A DNA stretch of 64,000 nucleotides from Poecilobothrus nobilitatus (Eukaryota; Arthropoda; Insecta; Diptera; Dolichopodidae), in assembly GCA_947095535.1 (NCBI GenBank), contig CAMUPU010000001.1, positions 1,662,441-1,726,440 of the forward strand. Reading direction: 5' to 3'. Below the pieces are notes generated by a model. It saw nothing but the letters and a program-made list of their open reading frames with translations, had not been told where the DNA came from and made no database searches. Below, piece after piece: positions 11,466 to 20,692 of this stretch. Within the stretch, counting starts at the first letter, position 1; each line of letters begins with the position of its first letter. The position numbers and the translations under genes are program-made.

Positions 11466-12201
11466 CAGAGCTGCAAACCGTACCCGAACCCGAACCCAAA
11501 ACCGCTCCGGAACAAGCATTTTGACTAACCAGAACCTGAACCTGAACCCAGTAAAAAATTTGCATTTGGTTCAGGTTCACCATTTCATATTCGCAATCAA
11601 ATTCAACGATGTTTTTTTATTTTAAACTGAGAATAAAAAAAATATAAAACAAAATACTAAAATAATTACATAGCCACATATTTGCGTACTGTGTAAGCAC
11701 ACGTATTATGCTTAGCAATTTAAATATGTATGTACCTAGTAACATACCTATTAGAAATATATGTAAGTAAGTAAATACAACTACAAAAATTATTTAGAGA
11801 GATAATATTCTACTTGAATATAATTTAAATATGTATGTACCTAGTAATATACCTACTAGAAATATATGTAAGTAAGTAAATACAACTACAAAAATTATTT
11901 AAAGAGATAATATTCTACTTGTATATCCAAATGTGTATTGCTTTTGGTATAGCTAGTCATAGCATACATATTCCATTCCAAATAGAAAGAAGTAAACACA
12001 ATTTGTTTTTGTTTTTTTCATGTTTCTTCAAGAATTTTTTTCTCTATTTCTAATTTCTGTGCCTACTATGCACTTGCAAATAAAATAAAGCAAAAAATAA
12101 TACATAAGTAAAATTAATAGATTTTGATTTGCAATAAATAATGCTGCACTTGTTATGTTGATTAAAAAATTTAAACCGATTTTTGTGGGTTTGCAGCCCT
12201 G
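11466..12201. mobile_element. Non-autonomous hAT-like element (736 bp)
   Basis: The ends are imperfect inverted repeats: left CAGAGCTGCAAACC, right GGTTTGCAGCCCTG. They start with CAG as in hAT transposons. The flanks are ATTATTAT on both sides (11458-11465 and 12202-12209), an 8-bp target duplication, although the microsatellite context makes that match less decisive. The interior is non-coding, with a C-rich start (CCCGAACC repeats) and a 105-bp tandem duplication. It must depend on a transposase made elsewhere. The hAT at 18862 has different ends, so it is not the obvious partner. Confidence 0.7.
11717..11926. repeat. Two-copy 105-bp tandem repeat
   Basis: The units at 11717-11821 and 11822-11926 are nearly identical, starting AATTTAAATATGTATG. 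They lie inside the non-autonomous hAT-like element. Confidence 0.9.
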
Positions 12202-12202
12202 A

Positions 12203-12294
<92 letters not shown>

Positions 12295-12340
12295 TTTATT
12301 ATTATTATTATTATGATTAATATTATTATCATTATTATTA

Positions 12341-12373
<33 letters not shown>

Positions 12374-12376
12374 CGT
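12202..12376. repeat. Long (ATT)n microsatellite
   Basis: About 175 bases of ATT triplets with a few interruptions (ACT, AGT, TTT, ATG). It continues the tract interrupted by the hAT-like insertion. Confidence 0.95.
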
Positions 12377-12565
12377 AATATATTATACGATATACATTAT
12401 TACGATATAAAATAAGTTATTTAGAATATCTAAAAATTAAAAATAATAAAACAAATAAATAAAATGAAATATATTAATCAAAAATAAAAAGTGTTGTTTG
12501 TTATTATTTTTATTATCTCTTTACTTCTGTAATTTGTTTTTATAACCTTTTTTTTCTTTCATTAA

Positions 12566-12661
12566 TTTAAACGATAAAATGAACATCGGCAGCCTTATTT
12601 CCTATCACAAATTGCAAACCAACTATAAAATCCCTCCTAATTCAGGAACTGGTATATTCAT
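12566..12661 (+). repeat. Dispersed ~95-bp repeat, copy 1
   Basis: Shares a near-identical block with 14048-14147 (landmarks AAACGATAAAATGAA and AACCAACTATAAAATCCCTC), and in inverted orientation with 9844-9912. Probably part of a non-autonomous element whose ends I could not fix. Confidence 0.7.
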
Positions 12662-12689
12662 TATTTTATTTTTGAGGTTTTGAGTATAT

Positions 12690-13640
12690 GTTTTATTTTG
12701 TTTTTTATGTTTCTATTCAATACACGCTATTGCTATACATGTAGTTTGATATGAATTAGTATAGATATGTATTTAAATTTATGTATGTAGCTATTTAATG
12801 TTAAGTACATATTTATCTACATATTTTTGGTTTTGTTATGTTTCTTTTTTGTTATTTTCAGTTTTGTGTAAAGAATGAATGTGAATATAATATATAAGTA
12901 TGTATTTAGCTATAAATGATATACATTGAAAATTGTATGAGGTTTTTGAGTTACAGACAAATTGTGTATGAAAGTACATTTGGTTGTGGTGGTGCGGCGG
13001 GTTTGGGTAGCTGCCATACAACTTCTCCGTTTAAATGAGAATAACTCAGTGTTTATTAAAACTAGGAATCTGAAATTTAGTAAAGAAGTATCGAGTTACA
13101 TGCCAACAACTTTTGTAAAATTTGGTTGGTCTAGAGCAGCTGGTTCAGGCTTCTTGCATCTCTTGAAACTTAATGAAGCTAGGCGCTGAAATCTTGCAAA
13201 TGATGGTAAAGTTTTATGGCAACAACTTCTGCAAAATTTGGTTGCGGTGGTGCAACAGGTTCGGGTAGCTGCCATACAACTTCTCCGTTTAAATGAGAAT
13301 ATAATTCAGTGTCTATTGAAGCTCGGTATCTGAAATTTTATGAAGAGGCGTCGAGTTACATGCCAAAAATTTTTGTAAACTTTCGTTGGTCTAGAGCAGC
13401 CGGTTCAAGCTTCTTGCATTTCTTGGAACTTAATGAAGCCAGCCGCAATAGATTCGGGGAGCTGTTATACAACTTCACAATTTACATAAATATATCTCTG
13501 TAGTTAACGTCGGTACTAAAACATCTGAATTTTTTTAAAAGATGATCAAGTTTTATAAAAATAGGATATATTACGTTCATACGGGTATCCCAGAGTTGAC
13601 ACAGTCTACTCTACTGCAATCTTCCTCGTTTTTTTATATG
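12690..13640 (+). repeat. ~900-bp dispersed repeat, copy A (DINE-like)
   Basis: Nearly identical to 17651-18560. It contains two internal ~260-bp units starting at about 12991 and 13251, each with GGTAGCTGCCATACAACTTC followed by an AAATTTGG-type block. The unit pattern resembles the internal repeats of the DINE-like elements at 14401, 27630 and 47057. Copy A carries ~50 extra bases near 13565-13620 (CATACGGGTATCCCAGAGTT) that match the terminus of DINE-like family 2 and are absent from copy B. Confidence 0.75.
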
Positions 13641-13656
13641 TTTAAAAATTATATAT

Positions 13657-14040
13657 ATACACAAGTATGTACCTATATCTATGCATATTATTGATCGATG
13701 AAGTAAAATTTAAACGGTAAAATTTTTGTTAGCAGATTCAATATTAATGTTATGTTTGTTCTGTATTTGTTGACAGTCTTTATTATTTTTACTTCTAATA
13801 TTTTTGAATGAAAAACAAAAATCATTTACATACTTACATACAAATGGATGTATGAATGAATGTACATAATATTTTTACTATTTCATTGCTTATTATTGTT
13901 ATTGAATAAAAAAAAATTATTGTTAAATTATTAGAAGTTATTTTGATACAAATTATTATTCATATGTATATGTAAAGTCTAGAAATTTTGGCTTTATATT
14001 TTTCGAATAATAGTGGTCGGTCCAGTGGTGGAGATAGCTG
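13657..14040 (+). repeat. ~385-bp dispersed repeat R, copy 1
   Basis: Almost identical to 26851-27233, from AAGTATGTACCTATAT to GGTGGAGATAGCTGATTT. It is non-coding. The high identity implies a recent duplication or transposition. Confidence 0.85.
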
Positions 14041-14047
14041 ATTTATT

Positions 14048-14147
14048 AATTTAAACGATAAAATGAATATCGGCAGCCTTATTTGCTATCACAAATTTTA
14101 AACCAACTATAAAATCCCTCCTAATTCAGAGACTGGTATATTCATAT
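14048..14147 (+). repeat. Dispersed ~95-bp repeat, copy 2
   Basis: Second direct copy of the 12566-12661 repeat, sharing TCGGCAGCCTTATTT and AAAATCCCTCCTAATTCAG. Confidence 0.7.
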
Positions 14148-14262
14148 ATGTATAATACATAAATAGTGAGGAAATCCTGATTTTGAATCCAACTCTAAAA
14201 TCCCTCATAATTCAGATTCTTATATATTTATAGAGCTACGTAGTGTTAGGTATCTATAGCTA

Positions 14263-14395
14263 TATCGAAATCCTGTTTTTCCAAATCCCGCCAATTAAAA
14301 TCCCGCCATATCAAAATCCCGACAATTAAAATCCCGCCATATCAACATCCCGAAAATTAAAATCCCGACTTTTAAAAAATCCCGACAATTCAAAT
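14263..14395 (+). repeat. AATCCCG short tandem array (left arm)
   Basis: Seven or so AATCCCG/AATCCTG cores spaced 15-18 bases apart, introduced by TATCGAAATCCTGTTTTTCC. The reverse complement of this lead occurs at 17566-17623, so the two arrays form inverted arms around a 3.2-kb interval holding two DINE-like elements. Confidence 0.75.
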
Positions 14396-14400
14396 TCATT

Positions 14401-15446
14401 ATACCCTACACATTAAGTATAGGGTATATTAACTTTGGTATGGTGTTTGTAACCACCAAAAGGAAGCGAGTTAGGTATAGACATGTATATATATTCTGAA
14501 TTAGGATCACCGCCTGAGTCGATTTAGCGATGTCCGTCCGTCCGTACGCACGATAACTCAAAAAATAATGATGCTATCTTGATGAAATTTATACTGTAGG
14601 TTTACAATGACTAAGGTAAGGCGGGGATTGTAAATGGGCGAAATCGGACCATGCGTTCGAGTACCTCCCATACAACTTCCAAAACTGAATACGCATATCT
14701 TCGAAATTAATAAAGATAGGAACTTAAAACTTCGTACGAGGGTGTGTTTTTCTGAATCTCTGATATCCCTAAGATTTGAGATGAATTGGAGTGGTTGTTC
14801 GGGTACCTCCCATACAAATCCCAAAACCGAACAAGCACATATTCGAAATTAATAAAGATAGGAACTTCAAATTTGATACGAGGGTGCTGTTTCCTAAATC
14901 CCTCATTTGCCTAAAATTTGAGATGAATTGGAGTGGTTGTTCGGGTAGCTCCCATACAACTCCCAAAACCGAACAAGCATATCTTCGAAATTAATAAAGA
15001 TAGAAACTTCAAATTTGACACGAGGCTGTTGTTTCCTGAATCCCTGATTTGTCCAAAATTTAAGATGAATTAGAATGGTTGTTCGGGTATCTGCCACACA
15101 ACTCCTAAAACCAAACAAGCATATCTTCGAAATTAACAAATATATAAACTTGAAATTTGATATAAGAATGTTCTACCCTGTTGATGTCTCTAAAATTTGA
15201 GATGAATTGGGGTGGTAGTCCGCGTACCTTCACACACTTCCCAAAACCTAACCTAGCATATTTTCGAATTTAATAAAGATAGAAATCTGAAATTTTGTAC
15301 AAAGGTTGTAAAAGCATTTATTTTTTTAGCTTAGTTATATTAAATACCTAACTAAAATAACTTATGGATTTTTAATTTAATTTGAATTTTTTAGGTGTAG
15401 GGTATAAATAAGTCGGTTGCATCGACTTACTGTTACTTTTACTTGT
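14401..15446 (+). mobile_element. DINE-1-like element, family 1, copy 1
   Basis: Non-autonomous element with three kinds of landmark. A near-palindrome of ACCCTACAC/TATAGGGTAT type lies at its start (14401-14427). A core with GAGTCGATTTAGCGATGTCC and GTCCGTCCGTCC follows at about 14517-14550. After ~135-bp internal repeats comes a terminal hairpin (AAGTCG...CGACTT, 15410-15428). Similar elements lie inverted at 27630-29792 and 47057-48256. The core resembles Drosophila DINE-1 (Helentron-associated) sequences known to me from memory. No protein is encoded; mobility would need a Rep/Helicase from elsewhere. Confidence 0.7.
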
Positions 15447-15758
15447 TTTTTACCACATTTTATGTCCTATATAATTTACCATTACCCAGATGTTTTTTTT
15501 ATTTACTGAAAATTGAAAGTTACCTAATAAAATAATATGTAATCTTAATTTTTTAATAAGAAAAATAAATAGTTTTATTCTAACAGCATTTTAGAAAAAA
15601 TATAAAACAAAAAAAACAAAATAGGTATGTATATACATATGTTCAACAAAAATAACAATGCAAGAAAATATATATATTCAATAAAAATTACAAAAATCGA
15701 TGGCACAATTAACTCAAATGTAATGTTTAGCCAATTGTTTTATACGTAGCCACTGTTA

Positions 15759-15879
15759 GATACAAAAAGGAGAATATCTGCCTTTTCCAGAATTTTTAAA
15801 TAAATCTTGAAAACAAATATCTTGTTTTCACCATTAATTTAAAAATTCTGGAAAAGGCAAACATTCTACTTTTTGTATC
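15759..15879. repeat. Hairpin/MITE-like inverted repeat
   Basis: Arms of ~43 bases (15759-15801 and 15837-15879) are inverted copies of each other, with GATACAAAAAG at the outside and CTTTTCCAGAATTTTTAAA inside. About 35 bases separate them. Confidence 0.85.
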
Positions 15880-15934
15880 TACGCATTAAAAAATTAATGA
15901 AAAAATTCCAGAAAAAGTCGAATTTTTATTTAAA

Positions 15935-17550
15935 AACGAGAAAGAATACAGTTGCCTTTGTCAACTCTTAGATACCCGTACGAACCGTTAGTATGTTCAC
16001 AACCTGTCACTCTGCTTACAATATTATTTTTTTAATATTTTAGTATTTTAAAATAATTTGGGTGAATTTTATAATTTCTAGAACTAAGGGGTGTATATAT
16101 ATTCAAACTATATGTTTATACATTCTTCGAAAGCAGATTCTAACCTTCCACATAACGATTATCAATCCAAAACTTTTTCAAATATTCTATAGTACCATTT
16201 ATTACTAAGCGGTAAATGTATATTAAATTACAAAATAGAAAATATAATTTTAAATATTATATTATATTAATGCGCACATAATATATTTATATTGTTATAA
16301 GTACATATATCGCCATACATTGCAAGATTTCTTTAAAAATATTTCCTTCCAAAAAATAATTTCGTATAAGTACAATAAAATACGGCGCTATATAATATAC
16401 ATCTATACTCTTATCATTCATTCATCAGTGACATATACGATATTATGTAAATAAACATGATATTATATAAGTATATATGTATATCAATATCATATAAATA
16501 AAAATTCTTCAAGCAACCGTTATGTAGTTTATTTATTTACATTTTTTTGTACTACGCATTATACCCTCAACAATTTCAAATTATCGAGTAAAACAAAATT
16601 CAAAAAATTCGTTAAAGAAATTTATTAGAAAATTTGAAAAAATCAAGTAACACTTTCGTCAATTATAAAGTAACCCTATATTATTAAAAAAAGTTGTTAA
16701 CAGAAATAAAAGTATAATGTTGAAGCTTTAATTTTTATGTATTACTTCAAAAAAATTTTAACAGGTGTTTAAAAATAGGAAATTTTCAGTTTTTGACCCT
16801 TTACAGCTCCTAAACGGGGATGATACAAAAAAAATTTCTGAAATGACTCATACTTATTTTCAAAGATCTAACTTCTGTCAAAATTTCAACAGTTTTAAGT
16901 TTCTAACTTAAACCGTTTAGAAGACTTAAAGTTTAGAAGAAGGGTTAAAGGATTTTGCAATAATTCAGTTTCGCATAACAGTAAATTAAGACACCGTATA
17001 GCACAAGTATATACTTATCATATACATGTTTGTAAAGCTCATAATAGCACCTATCGTTTGGAATTCTCAGATTGAAGATATACCGTATAGAGCTTGTGTT
17101 ATAGCAATTTAAATATAGAGATTTTTCGAACTTTGGGGGGCTGTAGCTCCTTAACGGGTGGGGGTACAGAAAAAAGAATAAAAGAATAAGAATAAAATTA
17201 ATATTTTTATGATATCTATCAGCAGTTAAAATTTCATGGCTCTATTTCAAAAAAATTGTGAAGATCTAAAAGTTAGTTGTTTGGGAGCTACCCGAAGTTT
17301 TGATCGGAACTCAACCAAAAAAAATAGGGAACCTACAAATTGCTCCCAGAATATTTTGTGTACATTTCAAGATTCTAGCTTTCTTAGTTTTTGAGTTAGC
17401 GTGCTGGCGGACGGACGGGCGGCTTAATCGGCTCAGAATTGATTAAGATCCGATCCATACCTTTGCAGGTATATCTAGCTCGCTTATTTCGAGGTGTTAC
17501 AAACGGAGGAGTAATTTTATTATACCCGATACTTATCGTACGGGTATAAA
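15935..17550 (+). mobile_element. DINE-like element, family 2, copy 1
   Basis: One end carries GTTGCCTTTGTCAACTCTTA and GATACCCGTACGAACCGTTA. The other end has the near-palindrome ATACCCGATACTTATCGTACGGGTAT (17521-17548), preceded by a GGACGGACGGGCGG core and an AAGCTAGAATCTTGAAAT-type block (reverse sense). The element aligns end to end with 34351-35949 in the opposite orientation, and part of it with 33112-33430. It is non-coding. The organisation (palindrome, CCGTCCG core, AT-rich body) parallels family 1 and supports a Helitron/Helentron-derived origin. Confidence 0.65.
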
Positions 17551-17565
17551 AAAACAAAGAAAAAA

Positions 17566-17623
17566 TGGGATTTTGAATGCCGGGATTTCGATTTACGGGA
17601 TTTGGAAAAACGGGATTTCGATA
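17566..17623 (-). repeat. AATCCCG short array (right arm, inverted)
   Basis: Four CGGGATTT cores; the reverse complement matches the lead of the array at 14263 (TATCGAAATCC then GTTTTTCCAAATCCCG). Confidence 0.75.
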
Positions 17624-17650
17624 CGGACCCGTTATGGCTATACGTATTTT

Positions 17651-18560
17651 TTGTTTTATTTTGTTTTTTATGTTTCTATTCAATACACGCTATTGCTATA
17701 CATGTAGTTTGATATGAAATAGTATAGATATGTATTTAAATTTATGTATGTAGCTATTTAATGTTAAGTACATATTTATCTACATATTTTTTGTTTTGTT
17801 ATGTTTCTTTTTTGTTTTTTTCAGTTTTGTGTAAAGAATGAATGTGAATATAATATGTAAGTATGGATTTAGGTATAAATGATGTACATTGAAAATTGTA
17901 TGAGGTTTTTGAGTTACAGACAAATTGTGTATGAAAGTACATTTGGTTGTGGTGGTGCGGCGGGTTTGGGTAGCTGCCATACAACTTCTCCGTTTAAATG
18001 AGAATAACTCAGTGTTTGTTAAAGCTAGGAATCTGAAATTTAGTAAAGAAGTGTCGAGTTACATGCCAACAACTTTTGTAAAATTTGGTTGGTCTAAAGC
18101 AGCTGGTTCAGGCTTCTTGCACCACTTGGACCTTAATAAAGTTAGGGGTCTGAAATCTTACAAATGATGATAAAGTTTTATGGCAACAACTTCTGCAAAA
18201 TTTGGTTGCGGTGGTGCGACGGGTTCGGATAGCTGCCATACAACTTCTCCGTTTAAATGAGAATATAACTCAGTGTCTATTGAAGCTCGGTATCTGAAAT
18301 TTTATGAAGAGGCGTCGAGTTACATGCTAAAAACTTTTGTAAAATTTGGTTGGCCTAAAGCAGCCGGTTCAAGCTTCTTGCATTTCTTGGAACTTAATGA
18401 AGCCAGGCGCAATAGATTCGAGTAGCTGTTATACAACTTCACAATTTACATAAATATATCTCTGTAGTTAACGTCGGTACTAAAACATCTGAATGTTTTT
18501 AAAAGATGATCAAGTTTTATAAAAATAGGATATCTTCCTCGTTTTTTTTTAGCTTTAAAA
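17651..18560 (+). repeat. ~900-bp dispersed repeat, copy B (DINE-like)
   Basis: Direct repeat of 12690-13640 with few differences. It lacks the ~50-bp family-2-like piece present in copy A, and the flanking bases AAAATAGGATAT and CTTCCTCG are joined directly. This is either a precise deletion in B or an insertion in A. Confidence 0.8.
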
Positions 18561-18853
18561 ATTATATATCATTATATAAATACGCCAGCATTGTTTTTTG
18601 GGTTCCTTTTCAGAGAAAACTATTGGACCGATTTACATGGTTTATGCATCATTAGAAAGAATGAGGGGAGGAAAAACAAAATTTATTTTTACCTTTTTGA
18701 TCGGGGTGGTAGTTTAGAAAATACAGCTTATCAAAATTTTTTGCCACATATGTAATTTTTTACACGTCTTTCTATGTGTTTACATATTAATTTTTTCCTT
18801 CCTTTTAGTACATGCTTTTTATTAGTTCGTAAATCGTAGTAGTATTTTTAGAG
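18561..18853. other. Unassigned DNA before the hAT target site
   Basis: Contains a moderately complex stretch (CAGAGAAAACTATTGGACCG, GATCGGGGTGGTAGTTTAG) with no counterpart elsewhere in the window. It is non-coding as far as I can see. Confidence 0.4.
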
Positions 18854-18861
18854 GTAGGTCC
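18854..18861. repeat. hAT target-site duplication, left
   Basis: GTAGGTCC, repeated exactly at 24277-24284 on the other side of the element. Confidence 0.92.
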
Positions 18862-18902
18862 CAGTGATGTAATATTCGATACTATTGTAACTTTTTCGAT
18901 AC

Positions 18903-19000
18903 TTTTGCATCTGAAAAAAACATTCAATACTTCACGCTAATTTTTAGTACTTTTTTGCATCTGAAAAAAATATTCAATACTTCACGCTTATTTTTAGTAG
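18903..19000. repeat. hAT subterminal direct repeat
   Basis: Two ~50-bp units sharing TTGCATCTGAAAAAAA and ATTCAATACTTCACGCT, 40-140 bases inside the left end. Transposases of this superfamily commonly bind subterminal repeats; that role here is inferred. Confidence 0.7.
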
Positions 19001-19388
19001 GTACTTTTAATTTTTTCAGTACTTTCTGAAAAATTTCATATTGTTAGTACTCTTTATTGATTAATTCCATCACTTCGTTTTGACAGTTTATTATTCGTGT
19101 TTTCTATCAACTATTTAAATATTTATTGAGTTTTCTACCAACGGGCAACTATTTTAATTTTGACGTTTTATAATTATTTTCAGTTACTGAATTCTGTCAT
19201 GAATATTCAAATTTCAAATTATAGTCAGTTGTGGTAACATAAATTTGGATTATTTCAAAGTTTACAACACAATACAATATTATTATTAATTATATATTTT
19301 ATTATGTTGTTTGTTACCTACCTGTTATTAGTTGAAAATAAAATAAATTCAATTGTTTAATTGTTGTGTTTGATAAAAATTTTATATA

Positions 19389-19646
19389 ATGGAGAGCTTC
19401 CTCGAGAAGTAAGTAAAATTAACAACATGTATCAAGAATCGTAAAATATCCTTTATATTAAAATTAATTCTAATTATAATTTACCCTATTGAAATTTAAA
19501 GATGGATTGTGCAGAACCAGGATAAACCAGGATCTTCACGAGAATCTGCTCCAGATGAAAGTAATAAAAATATTGATAATGAACTTGTAAACCCATGAAG
19601 TTGAAGACGTTGAATTTGAAGATGATGAACCTGATGATCTTGAAAT
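19389..19646 (+). other. Putative 5' exons of hAT transposase
   Basis: ATG at 19389 opens MESFLEK, typical of BED-finger hAT proteins. A donor site (AA|GTAAGTA) follows at 19409. An acceptor at 19500-19501 leads into an acidic exon: WIVQNQDKPGSSRESAPDES, then after a one-base shift near 19592 EVEDVEFEDDEPDDLEM. That exon ends at a second donor (GTAAGTAT, 19647). The matching acceptor, a T-rich tract plus AG, is at 20691-20692. Both introns have GT-AG ends. Splicing is inferred from sequence only. Confidence 0.55.
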
Positions 19647-20692
19647 GTAAGTATACTTTTGAACTTTTCATTTTATTAAAGTTGACATACATAAGTAAAA
19701 AAAGAAAAAAATCAGAATAAAATGATATACCTACAGTTTGCCAACAAAAGTAAAGGGAAAAAAACGTATGAAAATTTAAATTATCATGTGTTGTCAGAAT
19801 TTAGACATTCAAACATTTTTTTTTTCAACTTTTTATTCAAATTTCTTTTTAAGATATTTTATTATTTCATTATTAACAACTTAAAATTTTAAAAAAGTAA
19901 TTTCATCCATAAAAAAAAAAAAATAGTAACAAAAATAAAAAAAACTTCTAATTTCATTGTCAATAAATGCTTTACAAAAGTATTTTTAAAATGTTATTTT
20001 TACGAACACTTTATTTTAACCCTAATTAATATTTGGTGTGGCTACCAGCAGTATCAAATCAATAAGCCCTTAATCTTCCACTCATTCAATTTATCAATCG
20101 AAGTATATCATATTTATTTGGTATCTTCAACCATTCTACCTTAATTTAATATACTTGACTTGGACAATTGTTTTTGCTGTCGAATTGTTTTATAAAGCAT
20201 TTATTGACAATGAACTTAACCTTTTATTATTTTTTTGTTTTTATAGATATGATTTTAATTTTTTTTTAATTTTAAGTTGTTAAAAATGGAAGAATAATAT
20301 ATTTTAAAAAAATAGATAAATGTAGGTACATTGAGGGTTTCTAGTTTTGAAAGCACAAAGCAATTTCATATGTTTTATTTTTGCAAAGCTTTTCTTGAAA
20401 AACTGAATGTATGAACTTTAATCCTAATATGTTTAGTAGGCAGTTTGTTAGTAATATTTGCTTTCTTACAAATGTAGTACATTAATTATTTTAAACTTCA
20501 AAAAAGTATTATAAAAAAATATAAAATTTTTAACCATAATATGAAAAATTACGTTTATTAGTGTTGAATTTTATTTATATTATTTAAAATTTTCCTATTA
20601 TATTTATATATTTATGATTTTAGATATTATCTATCAATGTATAATAATACGTATTTAGTTTAAGATTATCTTATTTCTAACTTTTTTTTTAG

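Noticed and set aside
12836..13503. Frames repeated at 17780-18167 with Cys-free, Leu-rich products
   Set aside because: Both sets come from the duplicated ~900-bp repeat; conservation reflects recent duplication, not coding.
14558..15139. Open frames of 60-90 codons on both strands, and similar ones at 47495-48091
   Set aside because: They track the internal repeats of DINE-like family 1 in both orientations, so they are not genes.
17396..17683. 95-codon minus-strand frame with Arg/Pro-rich N-terminus
   Set aside because: Lies across the GGACGGACGG core and palindrome of DINE-like family 2 and the AATCCCG array; repeat-derived.
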